From: Phytophthora colocasiae
Lineage: Eukaryota > Oomycota > Peronosporomycetes > Peronosporales > Peronosporaceae
DNA: 64,000 bases
Assembly (NCBI GenBank): GCA_018806915.1
Contig: JAGKQI010000047.1
Location: forward strand, 1,240,001 to 1,304,000
Reading direction: 5' to 3'
Below the pieces are notes generated by a model. It was not told the origin of the DNA, ran no database searches, and was given only the letters and a program-made list of their open reading frames with translations. Shown piece after piece: positions 42,824-51,959 of this stretch. The translations under genes and the position numbers were made by a program. How positions within the stretch are numbered: position 1 is the stretch's first letter; each line of letters opens with the position of its first letter.

Positions 42824-44095
42824 TTAACAGTCTTTCTTGGACTGAGCTGCTACCGACTTAATGAGGTCCAGCATCGTCGCTTGTTGCTGCTGGATGGTGG
42901 CTAGAAGCTGTGCGTGTTGAGTCTGTTGAGCTTCAAGCTGTGCGCGTTGCAGTCGCTCCAGTTGCCTCACCTGTTCGTCAGCGTATCGTCGCTGTTCTGC
43001 TAATTCACGCTCCATTTTCATCTCGAGCAGTTCGAGTCGGCGCTGGCCATCGAGATCTGCTTCTCCAGTTGCTTCTTTAACTGCAATAGCAGCAGCGACT
43101 TTCCCCACTTTAGCGACAGCAGCTTCATGTTGAGTGACGGTGGAAGGTGGAGCTGGGTCGCCTCTCCTTTTGCGTAAATCTTCTTGGAACTCTTCAAAAG
43201 CTGTTTGTTTGGCTTGAACTTCGACCAGAAGCTCCCGCTTGCGTTCATATTCCTCTGAAGTACCAGATTTACGTAACGCAGCAACGTTTCCAGCACGTAA
43301 ATGGTCTACCAGCAGCAGCATACGCGCTTGACAAGCACCTGCCGTCTTCTCCAGATTAAAGTCACTATGTTCGCGTAACTGTTCACACACTTCCTGCCAA
43401 CCATCCATCAGTTGCGGATATGCCCATGGCTTGGTGATCAGTACTTGAGTCAGTAACAGGATATCGTCAGCCGATACAAATTGTTTCCTGCCTGGTGTCG
43501 TCTTCGGAGCCACTGGAGCCTTCTTAGACGGTGCAATTAACGACAGATCAGGTTCATCCACTTCCAATCTCCGTTTCTCCCCTACAGAAGAACTGTCGTC
43601 AAATGCTACTGGCACAGTCTCCGTAATAGTCTCAAGTCCAAGATCTTGAGCCATTGCAACGTTCTTCCCTGCTTTTTGAGACCGATGCAGACCGTGACGT
43701 TTCTTGAATCGTTGCACCCAGCCTAATGACACCGACTGAGTGGGGCCTCTAGTTCGCATGAGGATTTCATTGGCCTTGGTCCACAATAAACCTTCACTCA
43801 TAACTGCCTGTTCGCTATGAAGACATTCCTCGTCATTCTTACTCATAACGAACGCGTACAGTTCAGCCTCCATTTCCGGATAGCGACCGCTCTGTATACG
43901 TTTGGCGGTGGGGTTGGCACAGACTTCTTCGGGTTGACTGGCAATTTTACCGATAGTGGAGCGTCCAATCCACTTGCCAAAATGCGCGTGAACCCATTCC
44001 CGTAGCTGCTCCTGCGTTAAGTCTGGACGTTCGCGATGATACGCACGTAGCTGGTTCTTCTCGTGGATGGTTAAATGATGCCGCGCAACTGCCAT
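42824..44095 (-). CDS. CENP-B-like HTH protein, copy B
   Basis: 423 residues, the inverted paralogue of copy A. Same order: N-terminal HTH (LTIHEKNQLRAYHRERPDLT), second HTH ending WVQRFKKRHGLHRSQ, conserved middle (FVSADDILLLTQVLITKPWAY, EKTAGACQARMLLLVDHLR) and Gln-rich coiled coil (QRRLELLEMKMERELAEQR). About half of positions are identical to copy A by eye. It is divergent from the RluA gene with 136 bp between starts. No DDE domain. Function unknown; DNA binding is very likely. Confidence 0.75.
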   Translation of the reverse strand: MAVARHHLTIHEKNQLRAYHRERPDLTQEQLREWVHAHFGKWIGRSTIGKIASQPEEVCANPTAKRIQSGRYPEMEAELYAFVMSKNDEECLHSEQAVMSEGLLWTKANEILMRTRGPTQSVSLGWVQRFKKRHGLHRSQKAGKNVAMAQDLGLETITETVPVAFDDSSSVGEKRRLEVDEPDLSLIAPSKKAPVAPKTTPGRKQFVSADDILLLTQVLITKPWAYPQLMDGWQEVCEQLREHSDFNLEKTAGACQARMLLLVDHLRAGNVAALRKSGTSEEYERKRELLVEVQAKQTAFEEFQEDLRKRRGDPAPPSTVTQHEAAVAKVGKVAAAIAVKEATGEADLDGQRRLELLEMKMERELAEQRRYADEQVRQLERLQRAQLEAQQTQHAQLLATIQQQQATMLDLIKSVAAQSKKDC

Positions 44096-44231
44096 AAGTG
44101 CTCTTACTCTCTTACTCTCTTACGCTCTTGAAAGAATGGGCGGTACAGGAGAAAAATGCTCTTTAAGCTGTTAGAAGTGTGTCTAAGAGCATAAAAATGC
44201 TGTACAACTGTTAAAATTAATTGAAAAACAA
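44096..44231. promoter_or_regulatory. Divergent promoter, 136 bp
   Basis: Space between the starts of copy B (44095, leftward) and the RluA gene (44232, rightward). It contains a short CTCTTACTCTCTTACTCT pyrimidine tract near 44101-44126. Confidence 0.5.
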
Positions 44232-45221
44232 ATGTGGAGCGAGGAGCTACGCTGGATGCGGCACGTTGTGCGCGCTGCGGACCAAGAACTGCGTCTTGAC
44301 CGCTGGTTACGTCGCCAGTTCCCTGGTCTACCACAGAGTTTCTTGCAGACGCAATTACGGAAGCGTAAGATCCGATTCCAAGTTGATACAGTGTCGAGTT
44401 TGCAGACTGCTCGTGGCAATTCCCAATTACTCGAAGGCTCCGTAGTGGCCATTGATGCTCATTTGTTCAAGTCCAAACTTCAGTCATTGATAGTGCAGCA
44501 GTTAGAGAATGAAGAAGCAAAACGGACTCAAAATGTAAACAAGAAGAGACTCCAACTGCTGCTACAGAGTGTTATGTACGAGGACAAGCATTTTGTGATG
44601 CTGAACAAGCCAAATGGACTGGCAGTTCAGGACGGTTCGGCGTTAAAAGAGTCGTTAGCACAGTATCTTCCGTCTATTGCTCAGGAATTAGGAGCAGGTG
44701 ATGAGGAGGAGCTGAGACTGGTGCATCGGCTGGATAAAGAGACGTCGGGTGTGTTGGTTCTGGCTCGTTCCCGACTCGCAGCAGCGAAATTCTCCGAGCT
44801 GATGAGAAACGGCGCCGTCCACAAGACATACGTTGCGTTGGTGGCGGGGTCAAATGCTACAGAGGACAGTTATTCGAGGTTGAAGCAGTTTGAAGGACGC
44901 GAGCTCAAGTTTCAGGTGGATGGTAAACCGGCCTGCACACTTGTCGAGCGGGTGTGGACGCAGGATCGTACTGGAGTGTGGCTTCAACTCCAGCCTCACA
45001 CCGGACGCAAACATCAGCTCCGCGTTCATTGTGCTCAAGAGTTGGAGGTCCCAATCGTTGGCGATGCCAAGTACGGTGGGCGTCCAGCTGATCGACTGTA
45101 CCTGCACGCCAAGCGTATTCGGTTTCCAGATCCGTTCACTGCAGGGCAGATCATCGACGTTCGGTGCAAGATGGAGCCAACGCTGTGGACTCCGAGTACT
45201 AAGATCACCGAACGGCTGTGA
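44232..45221 (+). CDS. RluA-family pseudouridine synthase
   Basis: 329 residues, ATG 44232. An S4-like RNA-binding start (ELRLDRWLRRQFPGLPQSFL) is followed by the catalytic domain with YEDKHFVMLNKPNGLAVQ and the signature HRLDKETSGVLVLARS, whose Asp is the catalytic nucleophile. LQPHTGRKHQLRVHCA and GDAKYGGRPADRLYLHAKRI complete the family motifs. It converts uridines to pseudouridine in structured RNA; the presence of an S4-like domain and a basic N-terminus suggests organelle rRNA or tRNA (inference). Single exon. Confidence 0.92.
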   Translation: MWSEELRWMRHVVRAADQELRLDRWLRRQFPGLPQSFLQTQLRKRKIRFQVDTVSSLQTARGNSQLLEGSVVAIDAHLFKSKLQSLIVQQLENEEAKRTQNVNKKRLQLLLQSVMYEDKHFVMLNKPNGLAVQDGSALKESLAQYLPSIAQELGAGDEEELRLVHRLDKETSGVLVLARSRLAAAKFSELMRNGAVHKTYVALVAGSNATEDSYSRLKQFEGRELKFQVDGKPACTLVERVWTQDRTGVWLQLQPHTGRKHQLRVHCAQELEVPIVGDAKYGGRPADRLYLHAKRIRFPDPFTAGQIIDVRCKMEPTLWTPSTKITERL

Positions 45222-46015
45222 AGGTTGCTACCTTCCTTGGCTGCGTTCCTAGCAGGTTCGGCCAAGGTGGCGACACTTGAGCGACTCACGCAATGGGTCA
45301 ACGAAGCTACTTCACCGAAGTGAAGACAAGTAGCAGCAGCGGAGAGAGTTTGACGCATGATCCGCTGTCAGTGAGGGAACGCTACGTCACAGTGCTGCTG
45401 ACTCAGGGGCCGAGTGACATTGGCGGTGCTAGGCTGGCGTTGGTGGCAAGAATGTCGCTGCATGGCGCAAGAAGAGCGTAACGGTTTGGTAGCATGGCGT
45501 GCAGTAGATTTCGAGTTGGAGTAAGGTTACCACAAGGCATTCGACACGGTAGATCACAAGTTTCATAGCCTCGCAACCGATGCTAATTGCGGCTGCAGAT
45601 GTACAATCGCCACACTCCGGCCACTGGTAACTTCACCACAATAACAATGGTCGCAACAGCCACAGCTTTCTTAGTCTCATGTTCGAGTCTCAATCCCAGA
45701 ACCCACTTAGCAGCTACAGTCTCGAGGCAGTAGACACCCCGTACATGTGCCACCTTCTTGGCAGCTTTGCTGGCACCATATCCAGACGAACCCGTGCGGA
45801 ACTCGCGTACCTAGCGATCTTTCGGTGAGCTCATTTAACTTTGAGAGAGCTGGAATGGCCATCTTGCATGTATTTTTCGACTCACAGTGCCGGCTCAGAG
45901 CTGTCCGGAAATAGAGAGAGGAAGGGCCTGCCACGCGCGACTTTGCCGACTTCATGCACTCTGCAATCTGCGATCGACCCGGAAAAGCTCTCGACGTTCA
46001 AGCTCAGCCCCAAAT
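45222..46015. other. Intergenic; faint reverse-transcriptase-like remnant
   Basis: No gene. Near 45517-45570 a short frame reads YHKAFDTVDHKF, similar to a non-LTR RT core, but it is flanked by stops and too short to rely on. The end of this stretch is the 5' region of the next gene. Confidence 0.3.
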
Positions 46016-46531
46016 ATGAACCAAGTACCGGTAGAAACCTCCCAAGAGCTTCTCAACAACGTTGTGTCTCCTACTGCCCCAGTTAAAGCGGAAAAGCTCC
46101 ACGACAGCCCCGAAGTCGACCGTGATGAAGACAGTGAGAGAACTGGAAAGAAAGGTGGATGTGGTGGGAACCAGCTCGGTTTCGACAGTATTTCGGACGA
46201 ACCGATGGTCAAATACGAGGGTTTCCAGTCAGTAGGGAAACCATTCCTCCATCATTTACGTGATGAGGATGAAGACGTGGTGAATGTCCGGTCACCTATT
46301 ATCTGCAAGCTGTCAGGGAGTCGACGCACCACTTCAAGCCCTACATGCGTGTCTGCACTCAAAGATGACGAGCCTTCGTGGACGATCCAAGAGTTCCAGG
46401 AGTACTTAGGCATGTTGGAACTGTTGCAGGACGCGTGCAGCAACTCAGACGGCGAGGAAATGCGTCTGTCTGCTGCCAGTCTTGGTAAAATGGAGAGACT
46501 ACTCACGTCTCTACTGCCTCAAGGCGCGTAG
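46016..46531 (+). CDS. Hypothetical protein, Ser/Asp-rich
   Basis: 171 residues from ATG 46016 (MNQVPVETSQELLNN). The open frame extends upstream to 45887, but that lead is Arg/Cys-rich and looks non-coding. N-terminal half is acidic and disordered (EVDRDEDSERTGKK). The C-terminal part has a helical segment (WTIQEFQEYLGMLELLQDA, MRLSAASLGKMERLLTSLL). No signal peptide or membrane span. Family not recognised. It converges with the BTB gene with 51 bp between stops. Confidence 0.55.
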   Translation: MNQVPVETSQELLNNVVSPTAPVKAEKLHDSPEVDRDEDSERTGKKGGCGGNQLGFDSISDEPMVKYEGFQSVGKPFLHHLRDEDEDVVNVRSPIICKLSGSRRTTSSPTCVSALKDDEPSWTIQEFQEYLGMLELLQDACSNSDGEEMRLSAASLGKMERLLTSLLPQGA

Positions 46532-46582
46532 ACAACTAGAGTCGGATTAAACATTAGACTTTGTTTCCGCTGTACAAGTTAC

Positions 46583-48289
46583 TCATCGAAATAGACGCGG
46601 CTGCATCTCGTGATACGTTGTGCTTCTGTCGGGGCATGTCTTACTGGTTGGGCTTTCGCTGGCTGGGTCCAGCTCCAGTTTATCCGGTCGGTAGACTGTG
46701 ATCTTGCCTTCTGCAGGTCGGGGGTGAGGTATTTGGCTGCCACGCACGATAGCAGCTCCTATACGTCGGATCGGAGACGAAGACGCTTCCAGCTGCTGGT
46801 TTCCACGCTTGACTCCGTTCTTCTTCGTCGACAAAGGTGACAGTCGCTTAGGTTTCTTGTTAATATCGTCCGTAACCCCTGGAGTGCGCTTCACTTGCGA
46901 TGGAGGCATGAATAAACACGGAGAAAACCCGTTGTTCCCGTTTGAGTGTGGAGCATCTTCAGGAGATAACGACTGAATTGCATCGTTGTTTTCTGATGTT
47001 GCACGCGATAGTTCCGCTTCCATTGACGGTGTCACGCGGTCGCTGACTTCGAACGTGAAGATGAGCTGGAAGTCGATATCGAGCTGTAACGGAGCTGACG
47101 TTTGAACACCAGAGCCATTGGTATTCTCCTCCATCCAAAACGTATATACGTGATCTCCTGGAAGTAGCGCATTGTGTTGAAGCTGTGCACGTCCTCCTTT
47201 GAGGTAGAATCGGGAATGACTGTCGAATAATACGGCTTCCGATACCTCCACTGTCTGCATCCCTGTAGCGTCGCAAACTCGAAGCATAAGCTTTCCTCTC
47301 CCCTTGACGCTCTCTACTAGTAATTGCTCCAATGCACGGATTTTAAACACCAAAGGGATGCTAGTAGGCGTCAAAACTCGTCTCTCACGTCGGAAGAACC
47401 GCAACGGACCGTCATCTGTACCTGTAGGAAGCCCTACATCTTGTGGTTTCTCGTTATTCTCATCTTCTGCCTTGATAGGAGCTTCGGCCTTCTTTGATTG
47501 AACACTACCGGGTGGAGTGGGCATATTAGCGAACATACTAACACGTTTCGTGCGACCCAAGTCCACATCATTAACAGATCGTCGACGAACTGGTAATCCC
47601 GGTGGAGACTTAGTAGTTGGCCATGACTGAGGCGGTTCTCCAGCTGGAGTCGAGGGGAATAACTCCTCATACAAATCAAAGTAAATAGCATCGTCCTTGA
47701 ATGCTTCTTCGTCCACATTGCGTTGTCGAACAAGCTTCCCCGTACGATACCAGTCCAAAATCATCTCAAAGTGCTGTGGGTTCCGGTCGATGAAGAAGGC
47801 GTCGTCTAGGCAACTGATCTTTCCGCAACCGCACGTGATGATCTGGTTGAGTCTTTTTAGAGGGTACTTGGCTATCAAACTCTCTTTACAACGGAAGAGT
47901 TTACCACCGACATCGAACGCGACGATACGTGTAGGCTTCGAGTTGGCATCTCTTAAATCCGAGACGCTCTTTGAGTGCCATGGGACACGAGTCCTCCCCA
48001 CTGTATGATCCGGATCCAAACTACGGAAATGCTCATCGAAGTACGCGCCTTGACTACTGGCTCTTGCAAGAACAGGCAAGCGATCAGCACTGTTTGGTAT
48101 ATCGGAGTGTGAAGATCCCATTTTGGATCTTACAGAGGCATTTCCACCCTCATTTTGTCTGCTCCAGAGCGAGAGAGCGTCCTCTTTGTCGTCGACGCTG
48201 CGCTCCGTGAACATTTCGTCCAGGAGATCATCGTCACTGGTCACGACATTAGTGTCTTCGTTCTCGTCCCCGTCTTTTCGTCTGTTCAT
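46583..48289 (-). CDS. BTB/POZ (T1, KCTD-like) protein
   Basis: 568 residues, ATG 48289. After about 115 disordered residues comes a potassium-channel-tetramerisation-type BTB domain: IVAFDVGGKLFRCKESLIAK, CLDDAFFIDRNPQHFEMILD, WYRTGKLV. A Pro/Ser-rich linker and a beta-rich C-terminal domain of about 110 residues follow (RGKLMLRVCDATGMQTVEVS, DSHSRFYLKGG, GDHVYTFWMEE). No channel pore or transmembrane segments are present, so it is a soluble KCTD-like protein, possibly a cullin-3 adaptor (inference). Single exon. Confidence 0.85.
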   Translation of the reverse strand: MNRRKDGDENEDTNVVTSDDDLLDEMFTERSVDDKEDALSLWSRQNEGGNASVRSKMGSSHSDIPNSADRLPVLARASSQGAYFDEHFRSLDPDHTVGRTRVPWHSKSVSDLRDANSKPTRIVAFDVGGKLFRCKESLIAKYPLKRLNQIITCGCGKISCLDDAFFIDRNPQHFEMILDWYRTGKLVRQRNVDEEAFKDDAIYFDLYEELFPSTPAGEPPQSWPTTKSPPGLPVRRRSVNDVDLGRTKRVSMFANMPTPPGSVQSKKAEAPIKAEDENNEKPQDVGLPTGTDDGPLRFFRRERRVLTPTSIPLVFKIRALEQLLVESVKGRGKLMLRVCDATGMQTVEVSEAVLFDSHSRFYLKGGRAQLQHNALLPGDHVYTFWMEENTNGSGVQTSAPLQLDIDFQLIFTFEVSDRVTPSMEAELSRATSENNDAIQSLSPEDAPHSNGNNGFSPCLFMPPSQVKRTPGVTDDINKKPKRLSPLSTKKNGVKRGNQQLEASSSPIRRIGAAIVRGSQIPHPRPAEGKITVYRPDKLELDPASESPTSKTCPDRSTTYHEMQPRLFR

Positions 48290-49363
48290 GAGTTTTATTT
48301 CTCTTTGCTTATATTTTTTCTCTGCGCGTGTTGAGCGTTCTCTCTGCCTCTAGGACGGAAGGCAAATGAGCAGAAAGCTACAGGAAGAACACGGCTTCGC
48401 TGCAACGCGTATCACTGCGAAAGGTCGTAATGGCTATTGGTAGTTATCCAGGTTCAACCTGACTACTTGTCCGTCGTGGCGCGATTCAGACAGGCAACGC
48501 AATTTGAACGCTGGCAAGATGACGCACGCGAGTCTGACGTCGTCGAGTCGACCGTAGCGACTTTAAAACCATGGCCATTTCGGTCGTCGCAAGTAAGAAA
48601 ACTTGGCATGAGACTCGGATGACCTACATGCAACTCTGATAGAGGTACTCAGGGTACCGTACTCTATACGACGCAGTTTCGAAAGAAGCGACGTGGGCTC
48701 AGTACGAGCTTCTTGTGTGCTTGGACAGTAATACCATGACTTCGTTAATAATGTATCGAGAAGTTTCAAAACGGATGTGATGCAGCTGAGGATGTATTGT
48801 TCGCCGTGATGGTGCATCTTATTTGCCACTTCGTTAGCTTTGCATTGCATGCGTAAGAGCTGATAGGGTCGGACTGAGTGCTCTTCAGATGCTGCTGTTT
48901 TTAGGCCGTCGTCTCCTTTTCCGACGCTTTTTGAGCTCCTCTATCGCCCTCATCGTCACGCAAACCTGATCGAAGGTTGATTCTTTCTTGCTGCAGTGCA
49001 TGATGCACTGTGCATCAGATAATGAGAGTAGCTGTCGTGAAACGGAACTTTCAGTTACACTTGGAGCAGATGTCGGAAGTGATGACCGGCTCCGGTCGGT
49101 TCAGCGCGCAACTTGCCTGCTCCATCGACGCCACAACTTCCACCACACAGCAGTGCTTGATTGCCAATCAAAATGCAACCAAAGCTGTTGGTCCACAGGC
49201 ACGCTCGATGTTTCATGTGTTGCAGTTAGTTGGAGCCTTGTCTTCCTCTGCTGAAGTTGAAGTTGATCCAGCCAATCACCATGGAGTTCTCTTCGTGTAA
49301 CATTCTATACTCAAGCAACCTTCAAACAACATCTTCATTTTGTGCGGATCATACAGCTCAAAA
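48290..49363. other. Intergenic, no gene seen
   Basis: Several short frames on both strands, none with a recognisable domain. 48300-48350 is pyrimidine-rich and probably the promoter of the BTB gene; the last 100 bp serve the AspH-like gene. Confidence 0.4.
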
Positions 49364-50222
49364 ATGACGCACAGAGCTGCACTGCTCCGCTCGGCGCTGT
49401 GCCTCACCACAGCGAAGCCCCGACCGTCTCCCACGCTCTTCTGCTTCCCTGGTATTGAGTCCGCTCCATGGCACGACACCAGCAAGTTTGAATGGGTGAA
49501 ACACCTCGAGGCTAATCGTGAAACCATCACGAACGAGTTCCTGGCACTCAAGCAGCAACGTGATACGCTGGCCGCAAACGCGAAGGAATCAGATACTGAG
49601 GCAAGCGACTACAAGGTGTACGATAAGGAGCATCAGCTACACCAAGGCCAATGGGATTGGCTCTCGTATGTGACACAGGGCCGACGTCAAGCGGATTTTG
49701 CAGTGCAATGCCCTAAGACGGTGGAGATTCTCGAGAACATCCCTGGGTTCATGGCTGGATTGCCGTTTGCATACGCGTTCTTCTCCATCTTGAAGCCAGA
49801 GGTAAATTGTGTGGAATTGAATGGTTGGAGAATTGTTACTAATGAGTTGCTTTTGCAGTCGAGTATTAAGGCGCATTCGGCTCCGTGTAACATCCGGCTG
49901 CGTTGCCACTTCCCGCTCTTTGTGCCGGAAGGTTGCGGTATTCGCGTTGGAGACGAAACAAGACAGTGGGAAGAAGGCAAGGCACTTGTGCTAGATGGTA
50001 AGACACGCGTAGTTTTAGAGCAATGATATCATTTTGATGCTGAGTATTGTACTTCTGGTAGACGCATTTGACCACGAGGTGTGGCACAACGGAAAGAAAG
50101 GAGACCGCGTGCTATTGCTGTTCGACTTCTGGCATCCGGATCTGGTCCAGGGCGAGCGCGAGGCGATCACCGAGATGTTCAAGGAGGCGAAGGAGAAAGG
50201 CTGGCTCAAAGACTACGAGTAA
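49364..50222 (+). CDS. Aspartyl/asparaginyl beta-hydroxylase-like dioxygenase
   Basis: Three exons: 49364-49801, 49859-49997 and 50062-50222, 245 residues; introns of 57 and 64 nt. The first intron is a multiple of three without stops and would be missed in an unspliced reading. N-terminal about 100 residues are family-neutral. The AspH core follows: SAPCNIRLRCHFPLFVP (first metal-binding His), IRVGDETRQWEEGKALVL, DDAFDHEVWHN (second His), RVLLLFDFWHPDLV (2-oxoglutarate region with Arg). Family: 2-oxoglutarate and Fe(II)-dependent hydroxylases. No signal peptide or TM is apparent, unlike animal AspH; a mitochondrial start (MTHRAALLRSALC) is possible. Confidence 0.85.
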
Positions 50223-50260
50223 TAGAGATCTCGTCGACAGAAGTAGAGTTTGTGTCTTTA

Positions 50261-51200
50261 TCAGGGAAGCAGATCATCAAACCCGCTATCGCTCTTTACC
50301 GAGGCTTGTATCCGAGAAGCTCCTGCGGGATACGCAGATTTCTGATCTGCGTTTATCTTCGCGCATAACTGGTGGATGTCTCCATTAGTATCTTGATCCT
50401 CATTACCAGAACTTCCATCGCTCACTTCACTGCTGTCTGGATCAGAACGTGGCGTTGACTGCCTACGTCTTTTTGCCTTTTGTTTAGCACCGTCCTTCTC
50501 CAGCCGCTGTCTCTTCCTCTCCTCCTTCTCTTCCTTCTTCTTCATTTCAGTCATCTTTTTGTAAAATAACTTTCTAGCACATTCACCGCACGCTCGGACC
50601 TTTACCAGGCACCGCTTCCGCTCTCCATGCTCCACATACGCGAACAGCAGCTCGTAACTGTGCAGCTCTTCGCGTTTATCGCAGCGCTTGTTCCCACATG
50701 AAAACTGTCCTTTTCCGGCGATAACTTCCAGCTCTGTGCGCCAGCGGAGCCCAATCTTCCCTTCCTTGTAGCGAGATAGATCAGCCAATGCGTACTCGCG
50801 GAATAGCTGCCGGTAATAGCGTACACTCATGCGGACCTGCCAGTCGGTCTCTCCCTGCTCTGCATCGACCTCGTCGTCTCGAATAAACTGGAAATTCTGC
50901 TTTAGCACTGCCAGATCATTCGGTGATACTTGGTTGGCACTATTGGCTGCTACTGAGCTATCACTGCTGATGCTAGCGCTACGGCGAATGGAGGCTGTAT
51001 ATACCCTCATGAGCTCTTGGTGGCTGCAGAAATAATCGATTTTCTCGTTAGTAACGAGGTGATGAAGGGTAAAAATGGTATGGATAGATAGAGGAGACAG
51101 AGAAGAACGTGAATACATGGTTAGAAAGCTGCACTTACCGACGGAGCATGCGCTCGGGAGCGTCAGGATCGGCATCGACGTCTTGAGTCGGAGGAGCCAT
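50261..51200 (-). CDS. FRA10AC1 homologue
   Basis: Two exons on the minus strand (51200-51139 and 51023-50261; intron of 115 nt with GTAAGT) give 274 residues starting MAPPTQDVDADPDAPERML. The conserved FRA10AC1 core is clear: VRYYRQLFREYALADLSRYK, GLRWRTELEVIAGKGQF, SCGNKRC and VKVRACGECARKLFYKK (Zn-like Cys pairs). It is followed by a basic coiled coil and an acidic tail. FRA10AC1 proteins are nuclear and linked to spliceosomes in animals. The gene converges on the AspH-like gene with 38 bp between stops. Confidence 0.9.
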
Positions 51201-51959
51201 TGAGTTTGGGAGACTTTTTGTTGTGAGCAAAGAAAGGGTGGTAATGTCGGCAGGATATTCGTTTTCACGGACAGCAATTTAGGATGTGCTCAGCAATCCA
51301 CACGAACCACTGCCTGGAATTGAGAACGGACTGCAATGCATATGGAGTAGTCATTGTGGACACGAATGTAGGTCATGCATCTTATGATGCAAACGTCTCG
51401 TAAGTCGATCCTAGTTTGGAGCTCTACATAGTGGTTGATACTGTAGATTTCTTGAAACCAATGACTCTTCCGCTGGAGCCTGAACAATAAAGCAGACGCC
51501 GGAAACGTGTTTAAGTGTACCATTTATTAACCGCCAGCTTGATTCGGTTTCGCCACTTCCCAGTCGCGTGGAAGTCGGATAGAATAATTTCTCTAGGTGG
51601 CTAGACGCCAGAAGTCAGTCAAGTGGCATTTTGGGTACCCTTGCTTTGTAGGAATTGAAACTACAGCTATCCATCTGTATTTCTATCTATCCACCTCAAT
51701 TACAATACCTCGTTAAAATAAACGATTCAAGGTCAATTTATATAATTTATCCAACACACTAAGAACAAATAAACAAAGGATATCAATATTGAAAGTTCAA
51801 ACAAATTCAGCAATACTGTACTGTCATGTCCCGAAAATTATCGTAGGACACAAACTCTGCCGATGGCTCCAGCACCGAAACCGCACTCTTCAATATCAAA
51901 CTGGCCGCTCACCCAGTGACCATCACTCTTGGTGGGAGCGCGCACTCGAGTCCGCAGCC
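51201..51959. other. Intergenic, promoter of ABCA gene
   Basis: No gene seen. The frame of the ABC transporter is open from 51789 but has no ATG before 51960, so that stretch is treated as 5' leader. Confidence 0.5.

Noticed and set aside
45517..45570. Possible LINE reverse transcriptase core (KAFDTVDH)
   Set aside because: About a dozen residues only, with stops on both sides; not enough to call.
49802..49858. Extra 19 residues in the AspH-like protein
   Set aside because: Flanked by GTAAAT and TTGCAG with a TACTAAT-like branch site; read as an intron.
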